A DNA stretch of 64,000 nucleotides from Nocardia terpenica (GTDB lineage Bacteria > Actinomycetota > Actinomycetes > Mycobacteriales > Mycobacteriaceae): NCBI RefSeq assembly GCF_013186535.1, contig NZ_JABMCZ010000004.1, forward strand, positions 434,001 to 498,000, written 5' to 3'. Both the position numbers and the translations under genes were made by a program. The stretch's first letter is position 1; each line of letters starts with the position of its first letter. Of this stretch, positions 51,677 through 59,342 are shown in pieces. A model generated the notes under the pieces. It was given only the letters and a program-made list of their open reading frames with translations, had not been told where the DNA came from and ran no database searches.

Positions 51677-54600
51677 TCGCTGGCGCCGGAGGCGAGGCTC
51701 TTCTCCCGATCACCGGCCATCGCCTTGGCGGTGACCATGATGATCGGCAGCCGATCGAAATGCGGCATCCGCCGGATCGTGGCGGTGGTGGCGTGCCCGT
51801 CCATCTCCGGCATCATCACGTCCATCAGGATCACGTCGACGTCCGGGTTGGCCTGTAGGGCCTCGATGCCCTTGCGGCCGTTGGACGCGTGGTTCACCGA
51901 AAGCCCGTTCAATTCCAGCATTCCCGCGATCGCCAGCACATTGCGGGCGTCGTCGTCGATGAGCAGCACCTTGCGGCCCTGCAACTGCGGGCGTCGCTCC
52001 CGCTGCGCCGGCGCCTCCAGCGCCCGGCGGCGGGTCCGGGTCAGCAGCAGGATGAATCGCTCCCGGAACTCGTCGGGTGAGCGCAGCAGTTCGATCCGGC
52101 GGGGGCGGCCGTCGGCCTCGAACACGGCGCGCCCGTCGGCGTCGAGTTCGCCGACCGGATAGGCCAGCACCGGAACGTTTCTCGCCGCCATCATCTGATG
52201 CAACTCGCCCAGGAATTCCGGCGCCGCGGCTCCCGGCAGGCTCGCATCGATCAGCGCGCACAGATACGGACCGGCGGGCAGCGAGTCCAGGGCCGCGGCG
52301 GGGGTGCCGACGGACTCGAGGGTGATCGGCCCCGCGGTGTCGGCCAGTTCGCCGATCACGCCGCCGATCATCCGGCTCAGCGGTGCGGTCTCGGGGTCCT
52401 CGACGACCAGCACCGACCGGTGTACCGACTTCGGCCCGAGCCACGATTCGGTGATGATCTCCGAGTGCAGGGTGAGCGGCAGGTACAGGGTGAACGTGCT
52501 GCCGACACCGAGCCGGCTCTCGGCCCGGATCTCCCCGCCGAGCAGGTTCGCCACCTGCCGGCTGATCGACAGGCCGAGCCCGGTGCCGCCGTAGCGGCGG
52601 CTGGTGGTGCCGTCGGCCTGCTGGAAGGCGCCGAAGATGGTGTCCAGATTCTGTTCGTCGATGCCGATTCCGGTGTCGCTCACCGCGAATGCGACCCGGT
52701 CGTCCAGCGATCGCACCTCGAGCCGGATCCTGCCCTTCTCGGTGAACTTCACCGCATTGGACAGCAGATTGCGCAGCACCTGCCGCAGCCGCTGCTCGTC
52801 GGTCTCCAGGTGCGCGGGCACCTCGGGGTGCACCTCGATCTCGAAGGCCAGCCCCTTCTGGGTGGTCAGCGGGCGGAACGTGGTCTGCACGTACTCCACC
52901 AGCTGCCGCATGGGGACCCGCTCGGCGCGGATGTCCATCTTGCCCGCCTCGACCTTGGACAGGTCGAGGATGTCGTCGATCAGCTGCTGCAAATCCTTAC
53001 CGGCGGACTGGATCACGGTCGCGAACTCGACCTGCTTGGGCGTCAGATTGCGGGTGGCGTTCTTGGCCAGCACACCGGCCAGGATGAGCAGGCTGGTCAG
53101 CGGGGTGCGCAGCTCGTGGGACATGTTCGCCAGGAACTCCGACTTGTACTTCGAGGCCAGCGCCAGCTGCTGGGCGCGTTCCTCGATCTCCTGGCGGGTC
53201 TGCTCGATCTCGAAATTCTTCATCTCGATATCGCGGTTCTGGCGGACCAGCAGCTCCGCCTTCTCCTCCAGTTCGGCGTTGGACTGCTGCAATTCCCCTG
53301 CCAGCCGCTGCGATTCCGACAGCAGGGCGTCGGTGCGCGCGTTGGCCATGATGGTGTTGACGTTCACGCCGATGCTCTCCATGAGCTGTTCGAGGAAATC
53401 CTTCTGCACGGGCGTGAATCGGCCGAACGACGCCAATTCGATCACGCCGAGCACCTGGTCCTCGAACACGATGGGCAGCACGATCAGGTTGACCGGGCGG
53501 GCCGCGCCGAGGCTGGACCCGATGCGGACGTAGTCCGGCGGCGTCTCGTCGACGACCACGGGCTTCTTCGTCTGCGCCACTTGGCCGATCAGCGATTCGC
53601 CGAGTTCGAAGGCCGTTCCGTCCTCCTTGCGCCCGTACCCCGCGATCAGCCGCAGCCGCGGATGGTCGCCGTCGGTCTCCATGAAGAAGAAGGTGCCGTA
53701 CTGCGCGCCGACCATCGGGGTGACCTGGCTCATGATCAGCTGGGCGACCGCGCTGAGATCGCGATGGCCCTGCAGCCGTCCGGAGATCTTCGCCAGATTC
53801 GTATTGAGCCACGCCTGCTGCTCGTTGGTGTGGGTGGTCTCGCGCAGCGACTGCACCATCGCGTTGATGTTGTTCTTCAGCTCGGCGACCTCGCCCTGCG
53901 CCTCCACCGAGATCGAGCGGGTGAGGTCCCCGGTCGCCACCGCGCTGGTCACCTCCGCGATGGCCCGCACCTGGAGGGTGAGATTGCCCGCGAGCTCGTT
54001 GACGTTCTCGGTCAACCGTTTCCACGTTCCCGACACGCCCTCGACCTCGGCCTGACCCCCGAGCCGCCCCTCCCGGCCGACCTCGCGCGCCACCCGGGTC
54101 ACCTCGGCCGCGAACGAGGACAGGGTGTCGACCATGGTGTTGATCGTGGTCTTGAGCTCGAGGATCTCGCCGCGCGCGTCGACGTCGATCTTCTGCGACA
54201 GCTCGCCGCGCGCCACCGCCGTGGTGACCTGCGCGATCGAGCGGACCTGGCTGGTGAGGTTGCCCGCCATCGAATTCACGTTGTCGGTCAGGCTCTTCCA
54301 GGTGCCCGCGACATTGGGCACCCGTGCCTGGCCGCCGAGGATGCCCTCGGTGCCGACCTCGCGGGCGACGCGGGTGACCTCGTCGGCGAACGCGGACAGG
54401 GTGTCGACCATGGTGTTGATGGTCTGGGCCAGCGCGGCGACCTCGCCCTTGGCCTCGACGGTGATCTTCTGCGACAGATCGCCTTTCGCGACCGCGGTGG
54501 CCACCTGCGCGATCGAGCGGACCTGGTCGGTCAGGTTGTCCGCCATGACGTTCACCGATTCGGTGAGGCCCTTCCAGGTGCCGGAGACGCCCTTCACGTC

Positions 54601-55929
54601 GGCCTGGCCGCCGAGCCGCCCCTGGGTGCCGACGTCGCGGGCGACGCGGGTGACCTCGTCGGCGAACGAGGACAGCGTGTCGACCATGGTATTGATGGTG
54701 TCCTTGAGCTCCAGGATCTCCCCGCGGGCGTCGACCCGGATCTTCTGCGACAGGTCGCCGCGCGCCACCGCCGTGGTGACCTGCGCGATGGAGCGGACCT
54801 GGTCGGTCAGGTTGGCGGCCATGACGTTCACCGATTCGGTGAGGCCCTTCCAGGTGCCGGAGACGCCCTTCACGTCGGCCTGGCCGCCGAGCCGCCCCTC
54901 CGTGCCGACCTCCCGCGCCACCCGGGTGACCTCGTCGGCGAACGACGACAGCGTGTCGACCATGGTGTTGATGGTCTGGGCCAGCGCGGCGACCTCGCCC
55001 TTGGCCTCGACGGTGATCTTCTGCGACAGATCGCCTTTCGCGACCGCGGTGGCCACCTGCGCGATCGAACGGACCTGATCGGTCAGGTTGTCGGCCATGA
55101 AGTTCACCGACTCGGTGAGGCCCTTCCAGGTGCCCGATACCCCGAACACCTGGGCCTGGCCGCCGAGGCGGCCCTCGGTGCCGACGTCGCGGGCGACGCG
55201 GGTGACCTCGTCGGCGAACGACGACAGGGTACCGACCATGGTATTGATGGTGTTCTTCAGCTCCAGGATCTCCCCGCGCGCGTCCACGGTGATCTTCTGC
55301 GACAGATCGCCTTTCGCGACCGCGGTGGTGACCTCCGCGATCGACCGGACCTGCGCGGTGAGGTTGCCCGCCATGATGTTCACCGATTCGGTGAGGCCCT
55401 TCCAGGTGCCCGATACCCCCGGAACCTTCGCCTGACCGCCCAACCGGCCCTCGCTGCCCACCTCGCGGGCCACCCGGGTCACCTCGTCGGCGAAGGCGGA
55501 CAGCTGATCGACCATGGTATTGAGGGTGTTCTTCAGCTCCAGCAGCTCACCCTTGACGTCCACCTTGATCTGTTGCGTCAGATCGCCTTTCGCGACCGCG
55601 GTCGCCACGCCCGCGATATCGCGGACCTGGGCGGTGAGATTGTCCGCCATCGCGTTCACCGAGTCGGTGAGGTCCTTCCAGCTGCCGGACACGCCCGGCA
55701 CCGACGCCTGGCCGCCGAGCTTGCCCTCGGTGCCGACCTCCCGGGCCACCCGGGTGACCTCGGTGGTGAACAGCGCTAGCTGATCGACCATGTCGTTGAA
55801 GACGACCGAGATCTCGTCCAGCAGCGGATCGCCCACCTGCGGCAGATAGCCGCGGAAATTGCCGTCCCGCACTGCCTTCAGGCCGTCCAGCAGCGGCTGG
55901 AGGCGTTCGTCGTTGCCGCTCACTGCCAT
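51604..55929 (-). CDS. Group III-like hybrid histidine kinase with seven HAMP-type repeat units
   Basis: 1441 residues from the ATG at 55929; the frame upstream belongs to the antisense-like extension over the receiver gene. Residues 51-694 are seven consecutive 92-residue HAMP-pair units (typical EVTRVAREVGTEGRLGGQA...GDLSQKITVEAKGE...TINTMV). Then a GAF domain (about 715-865), a coiled coil (about 880-935), HisKA with phospho-His938 in FLANMSHELRTPL, HATPase, a degenerate receiver (about 1190-1300, VHRSVLVVEDPETAPLS) and a C-terminal receiver with Asp1370 in LMDVMMPEMDG. No transmembrane segment or signal peptide is visible, so it is cytosolic. This is the plan of fungal Nik1/Os-1 kinases with more repeats. 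The stand-alone receiver gene precedes it by 11 nt. Confidence 0.93.
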   Translation of the reverse strand: MAVSGNDERLQPLLDGLKAVRDGNFRGYLPQVGDPLLDEISVVFNDMVDQLALFTTEVTRVAREVGTEGKLGGQASVPGVSGSWKDLTDSVNAMADNLTAQVRDIAGVATAVAKGDLTQQIKVDVKGELLELKNTLNTMVDQLSAFADEVTRVAREVGSEGRLGGQAKVPGVSGTWKGLTESVNIMAGNLTAQVRSIAEVTTAVAKGDLSQKITVDARGEILELKNTINTMVGTLSSFADEVTRVARDVGTEGRLGGQAQVFGVSGTWKGLTESVNFMADNLTDQVRSIAQVATAVAKGDLSQKITVEAKGEVAALAQTINTMVDTLSSFADEVTRVAREVGTEGRLGGQADVKGVSGTWKGLTESVNVMAANLTDQVRSIAQVTTAVARGDLSQKIRVDARGEILELKDTINTMVDTLSSFADEVTRVARDVGTQGRLGGQADVKGVSGTWKGLTESVNVMADNLTDQVRSIAQVATAVAKGDLSQKITVEAKGEVAALAQTINTMVDTLSAFADEVTRVAREVGTEGILGGQARVPNVAGTWKSLTDNVNSMAGNLTSQVRSIAQVTTAVARGELSQKIDVDARGEILELKTTINTMVDTLSSFAAEVTRVAREVGREGRLGGQAEVEGVSGTWKRLTENVNELAGNLTLQVRAIAEVTSAVATGDLTRSISVEAQGEVAELKNNINAMVQSLRETTHTNEQQAWLNTNLAKISGRLQGHRDLSAVAQLIMSQVTPMVGAQYGTFFFMETDGDHPRLRLIAGYGRKEDGTAFELGESLIGQVAQTKKPVVVDETPPDYVRIGSSLGAARPVNLIVLPIVFEDQVLGVIELASFGRFTPVQKDFLEQLMESIGVNVNTIMANARTDALLSESQRLAGELQQSNAELEEKAELLVRQNRDIEMKNFEIEQTRQEIEERAQQLALASKYKSEFLANMSHELRTPLTSLLILAGVLAKNATRNLTPKQVEFATVIQSAGKDLQQLIDDILDLSKVEAGKMDIRAERVPMRQLVEYVQTTFRPLTTQKGLAFEIEVHPEVPAHLETDEQRLRQVLRNLLSNAVKFTEKGRIRLEVRSLDDRVAFAVSDTGIGIDEQNLDTIFGAFQQADGTTSRRYGGTGLGLSISRQVANLLGGEIRAESRLGVGSTFTLYLPLTLHSEIITESWLGPKSVHRSVLVVEDPETAPLSRMIGGVIGELADTAGPITLESVGTPAAALDSLPAGPYLCALIDASLPGAAAPEFLGELHQMMAARNVPVLAYPVGELDADGRAVFEADGRPRRIELLRSPDEFRERFILLLTRTRRRALEAPAQRERRPQLQGRKVLLIDDDARNVLAIAGMLELNGLSVNHASNGRKGIEALQANPDVDVILMDVMMPEMDGHATTATIRRMPHFDRLPIIMVTAKAMAGDREKSLASGASDYITKPVDPDELLDCIARWLAPSA
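53848..55779 (-). repeat. Seven tandem 276-bp units encoding HAMP-type repeats
   Basis: Each unit is 276 bp (92 codons) and encodes a pair of HAMP-like elements. Units 3 and 5 are closest: 54401-54516 is identical over 116 bp to 54953-55068, exactly 552 bp (two units) apart. DNA identity this long, beyond what the protein constrains, points to recent duplication or gene conversion. Confidence 0.85.
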
Positions 55930-55940
55930 CGCCCTCTGTG

Positions 55941-56360
55941 TCAATGTCCGAGTGTCGTGTCGAAACAGTCCTGGCCCGCGGCCACCCGCCGGATCACGGC
56001 CGCCAGATCCTCGAACATGCCGTCCTTGAGGACCAGACCGGCGCCGCCGACCGCCATCACCCGGTCGGTCATGGCGCGGGTGGCGTAGCCGGTGAACACC
56101 AGCACCCTCGACTCCGGGCACACGCCGCGCAGCCGCGGGATCGCGTCGATCCCGTCGCCGTCGGGCAGCCTGCGGTCGAGCAGAATCACCTGTGGGCGTA
56201 GCTCGCTCGCCGTCGCGAGGGTCGCCGCGACGGTTCCCACGGTGGCCACCAGGTCGATATCCTCGACGAGTTCGAAGGCGGCCCGCAACGCTATCGAGAC
56301 CATCGGATGGTCCTCGACCAGCAGCAATCGCACGGGATCGCCGCCGAATGCACCCGGCAT
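55941..56360 (-). CDS. Stand-alone response-regulator receiver protein
   Basis: 139 residues. A complete receiver: acidic pair in LLLVEDHP, phosphoacceptor Asp in ILLDRRLPDGDG, Thr in VLVFTGYATR and Lys in LVLKDGMFEDLAAVIRRV. The usual LuxR HTH of the NarL-type family is missing, the protein stopping right after helix 5. It is 11 nt upstream of the hybrid kinase, so it probably acts as a phosphorelay partner or output by protein contact. Confidence 0.88.
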   Translation of the reverse strand: MPGAFGGDPVRLLLVEDHPMVSIALRAAFELVEDIDLVATVGTVAATLATASELRPQVILLDRRLPDGDGIDAIPRLRGVCPESRVLVFTGYATRAMTDRVMAVGGAGLVLKDGMFEDLAAVIRRVAAGQDCFDTTLGH

Positions 56361-56488
56361 AGGCGCAGTCTAGGCGACCGGAATCCGGTCCGGACGCGGT
56401 ATGCGAAACCGAGACGAGGCGCGAAACATCTTGTGCTCGTACAGCATCCGAGACAGGCAATTACTCCATCGAATACCGGTCGGTTGCC

Positions 56489-56496
56489 TATAAAAT
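56489..56496 (+). promoter_or_regulatory. Candidate -10 element for AraC gene
   Basis: TATAAAAT, nine bases before the ATG at 56505. A start site about 7 nt downstream would produce a leaderless mRNA, common in actinomycetes. No convincing Shine-Dalgarno sequence precedes the ATG, which agrees. Confidence 0.4.
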
Positions 56497-56504
56497 CGGG
56501 ACCG

Positions 56505-57263
56505 ATGCCGGAAATCCGCCACACCCCACGCGCGTCGACGCGCCTGCTGCCCCTGCCCGCCGGGGCGGGCATCGACGCGCATCGGCACGACGAGCACCAG
56601 ATCGCCTACGCCGGGCGCGGCGTGCTGTCGGTCACCACCGACGCGGGCACCTGGATCGCGCCCGCCAATCGGGCGCTGTGGATTCCGGCGGGCGCCAGCC
56701 ACGCCCACCGCGCCTTCGGCGATACCGACCTGTACCTGGTGGGATTGCCGGTGCGCGACAACCCGCTCGGCCTGACCCGGCTCGCGGTGCTGAGCGTCGG
56801 CCCGCTGCTGCGCGAGCTGATCATCGCCTACACCGAGCGCCCCGGCGATCCCGCCGCCGAACGCCGCCGCCTGCGCGGCGTCCTGCTCGATCGACTGCGC
56901 CGATCCGTCGAGCAACCGCTGCACGTGCCCGTCGCGCGGGACCCGCGCCTGCTCGCGGTGTGCGCGATCCTGCACGACGACCCGGCCGACACCCGGACCC
57001 TCGCCCAGCTCGGCGCGGCCGTCGGCGTGAGCGACCGCACCCTCGCCCGGCTCTGCCGGGCCGAACTGGGCATGACCTTTCCGCAGTGGCGCACCCAGCT
57101 CCGCCTGCACCAGGCGCTGTGCCTGCTCGCCCAGGACACCCCGGTCACCGTCGTCGCGCACACCTGCGGCTGGGCCTCCACCAGCGCCTTCATCGATGTC
57201 TTCCGCCGCGCGTTCGGCCACACCCCGGGCGCCCACCAGCGCCTCGGCGTTTCTACTACATAA
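56505..57263 (+). CDS. AraC-family transcriptional regulator
   Basis: 252 residues. N-terminal cupin sensor (GIDAHRHDEHQIAYAGRGVLSV, WIPAGASHAHRAFG) and C-terminal AraC HTH pair (TLAQLGAAVGVSDRTLARL, TVVAHTCGWASTSAFIDVFRRAFGHTPG). Divergent from the receiver/kinase genes and overlapping the next gene by one base (TAATG), so it likely controls the small membrane protein it is coupled to. Confidence 0.88.
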   Translation: MPEIRHTPRASTRLLPLPAGAGIDAHRHDEHQIAYAGRGVLSVTTDAGTWIAPANRALWIPAGASHAHRAFGDTDLYLVGLPVRDNPLGLTRLAVLSVGPLLRELIIAYTERPGDPAAERRRLRGVLLDRLRRSVEQPLHVPVARDPRLLAVCAILHDDPADTRTLAQLGAAVGVSDRTLARLCRAELGMTFPQWRTQLRLHQALCLLAQDTPVTVVAHTCGWASTSAFIDVFRRAFGHTPGAHQRLGVSTT

Positions 57264-57622
57264 TGTCGTCCATGACAGTGGTCTACAACCTGGTGGTCGT
57301 CGCTCATCTGCTCGGCCTGGCGGCCGTGATCGGTGGGTACGCGGCCGGTCGGCCGACGGTGGGGGAGGTGATGGTCTGGGGTGCGCGAGCGCAGATCCTC
57401 ACCGGGCTGGTGCTGGTCGGCATGGCCGACTCGATCCATTCGCTGGACAAGCACCTGGACCTGGCGAAGATCATCGTGAAGCTGGTGATCGCGGTGGCGG
57501 TCGCCGGGCTCGCCGAGGTGGGGCACGCGGATGCCAAGCGCGGCAAGGCGGTTGCGGGCATGACCCACGCCGCGGGCGTGCTGGCCATCGCGAACGTCTT
57601 CGTGGCGGTGCTCTGGCACTGA
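57263..57622 (+). CDS. Small membrane protein
   Basis: 119 residues, ATG overlapping the AraC stop (TAATG), indicating translational coupling; an in-frame ATG at 57272 is also possible. Four hydrophobic segments (VVYNLVVVAHLLGLAAVIG, GARAQILTGLVLVGMAD, IIVKLVIAVAVAGLAEV, AAGVLAIANVFVAVLW) with little outside them. No family recognised with certainty. Confidence 0.7.
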   Translation: MSSMTVVYNLVVVAHLLGLAAVIGGYAAGRPTVGEVMVWGARAQILTGLVLVGMADSIHSLDKHLDLAKIIVKLVIAVAVAGLAEVGHADAKRGKAVAGMTHAAGVLAIANVFVAVLWH

Positions 57623-57626
57623 ACCG

Positions 57627-58343
57627 CTAGGTGCGCGAGAACGCCTGGTGCAGCGGCTGATTCGGATCCAGCGACAACCCTGCCAGGCGGGCGGAGGTCT
57701 GCGCGAGCGCGGCGATGATCGCGGTCAGGTAGCCGACGAAGTCCTCGACCGGCATGGACCGGTCGGTCAGTCGCTGCGCTCCCAGCCACCAGTCGGTGGC
57801 CGAGGCGACCGCGCCGAAGGTCGAATAGATCACCAGCTCCGCGCTGTCGGCGTCCACCGACGCGTCGTCGACGGCGTCCGCGAGCAGCTGCGCGGCCCGG
57901 CGCGCCGAGCGCCGGGCCGATTGCAGGGCGTGCTCGGAGGCGTCGGCCTGCTGCGTGAAATGCCCGTGCAGCAGGAACCGGAACACATTGGGGTGATCGC
58001 TGATCACCAGCGCGTATTCGGTGGCGGTCCGGCGGACCAGGTCCGCGGCGGAGTCGTGGGTCAGGTCGATGGTGGCCATGATCCGCTCCCACAGCACGTC
58101 GCCGAGCCGGTCCACGATCGCCTGGTAGAGGTCGGCCTTGTCCGAGAAGTGCCGGTACAGCTTGGGTTTGGCGGCTCCCGCGGTCTTGGCGATATCGCCC
58201 ATGCTGACATCGGGGCCGTGCGTGTCGAGCGCGCGCAGGGCGGCGTCGACGAATTCGGCGCGCACCCGGCGCCGGTGCTCGCGCCAGCGTTCGCTGCGGG
58301 CATCGACCCGGGGAGCACGAGGGGTCGTTCCGCCGTTCACCAT
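57627..58343 (-). CDS. TetR-family transcriptional regulator
   Basis: 238 residues with a 30-residue basic N-terminal tail before the HTH (AEFVDAALRALDTHGPDVSMGDIAKTAGAAKPKLYRHFSDKADLYQ). The long ligand domain (C-terminal WWLGAQRLT) is of the actinobacterial type. Convergent with the membrane-protein gene (4 nt). Confidence 0.88.
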   Translation of the reverse strand: MVNGGTTPRAPRVDARSERWREHRRRVRAEFVDAALRALDTHGPDVSMGDIAKTAGAAKPKLYRHFSDKADLYQAIVDRLGDVLWERIMATIDLTHDSAADLVRRTATEYALVISDHPNVFRFLLHGHFTQQADASEHALQSARRSARRAAQLLADAVDDASVDADSAELVIYSTFGAVASATDWWLGAQRLTDRSMPVEDFVGYLTAIIAALAQTSARLAGLSLDPNQPLHQAFSRT

Positions 58344-58419
58344 CTCTGTGATGCTACAAGCTGTGGCCGTCCCCGCGGCGAAAACGGCGATGCCGCTTTG
58401 TCGGAGGCCGCACCCGCCG

Positions 58420-58449
58420 TTGACAAGTGGGCGTGACGGCGATCACACT
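58420..58449 (+). promoter_or_regulatory. Candidate promoter upstream of hypothetical gene
   Basis: TTGACA (58420-58425), 18 bp, CACACT (58444-58449). Same pattern and spacing as the promoter at 30379-30408. About 65 nt upstream of the ATG at 58521. Confidence 0.35.
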
Positions 58450-58520
58450 CGTGTCTGGGTGCCGACCCGCCGGATCGCGGTGTCGGCGCGTGGTGCGACC
58501 AAAGCTCGTGAGGGACAACG

Positions 58521-59330
58521 ATGTCCGGCGGTGACGATGTCAGTCGATGGGAGTCCGCGCTCGCGGGCCTGGATACCCTTCCGCGGCAACGAGTCTCGGT
58601 ATACGGGAGCTGGTTGTGGTGGCGGTTGGGCCGGGACCGCCGCCGCGGACTGTCCCGTCGCGAGCTGGTGGGCCTGCTGCGCACCGGGATGTGCGCGCAA
58701 TCGGTGCTGTCGCTGCTGCACTGCCGCGGGGTGAGCCCGGTCGGCGCGACCGCCCGGGCGACGGTGGCCGCCCTCGTCCCCAGCCGCAATTCGACCCTGT
58801 TCGGTCACCTGCTGACCGCGTGCGGAACATCGCCGCGCCGGGTGCCGTTCGCGGTGCGCGCGCTGGTCCGGCTGACGGCGTGGGTGCCGATCGCCCCGGT
58901 GGATCGCGGGCTGCGGTCGCTGATCGAGGAATTGGCGGCCCAGCACCCGGCCGCCGCCCCGCGACCGGCCATGCGGCTGCTGACGCTGGCGCGGCACCTG
59001 CGGGCGGCGCACGCGGATCTGATCATCGCGGTGGAATCGCGGCAGCCGCTGGCGGAGCCGATGCGGCGGTGGTCGCTGGCGGCGGCGACCACCGCCGCCT
59101 ACGCGGTGGTATCGCATCCGCAGCTCTATCGGGCGGCCGGAATTCTCACCCCGCCCGGCATGCCGGACGACGTGGCCCACTGCCATCACGCGGAGCCGGT
59201 GCCCGCGCCGCGCTCGGCCGCGCCGCCGGTCCCGGCCGCGAGAAGTGCTGTGCGCCCGCTGTTCACGCACTGTCCCGCGCTCGGGCCGGGTCTGCCGCTG
59301 TGCCCGGGCTGCGTACCGCAGTCGGCCTGA
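58521..59330 (+). CDS. Hypothetical protein
   Basis: 269 residues, ATG at 58521. The sequence is Arg/Ala-rich and mostly helical; the N-terminal part has LSRRELVGLLRTGMCAQSVLSLLHC and two cysteines, and the C-terminus has a Pro-rich linker then FTHCPALGPGLPLCPGC with closely spaced cysteines that might bind metal. I recognise no domain. Convergent with the ribosomal-protection-type gene, 12 nt apart. Confidence 0.55.
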   Translation: MSGGDDVSRWESALAGLDTLPRQRVSVYGSWLWWRLGRDRRRGLSRRELVGLLRTGMCAQSVLSLLHCRGVSPVGATARATVAALVPSRNSTLFGHLLTACGTSPRRVPFAVRALVRLTAWVPIAPVDRGLRSLIEELAAQHPAAAPRPAMRLLTLARHLRAAHADLIIAVESRQPLAEPMRRWSLAAATTAAYAVVSHPQLYRAAGILTPPGMPDDVAHCHHAEPVPAPRSAAPPVPAARSAVRPLFTHCPALGPGLPLCPGCVPQSA

Positions 59331-59342
59331 CCGGGGGCGGGC

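Noticed and set aside
52198..55779. A 1193-codon open frame on the plus strand opposite the hybrid kinase
   Set aside because: It is the antisense of the HAMP-coding repeats; its composition is that of a GC-rich shadow frame with His/Arg/Gly/Asp bias and no domain. The minus strand holds an obvious kinase.
53848..55779. Regular direct repeats that might suggest a CRISPR array
   Set aside because: Period of 276 bp, inside a coding sequence, encoding HAMP units; no short repeats with unique spacers.
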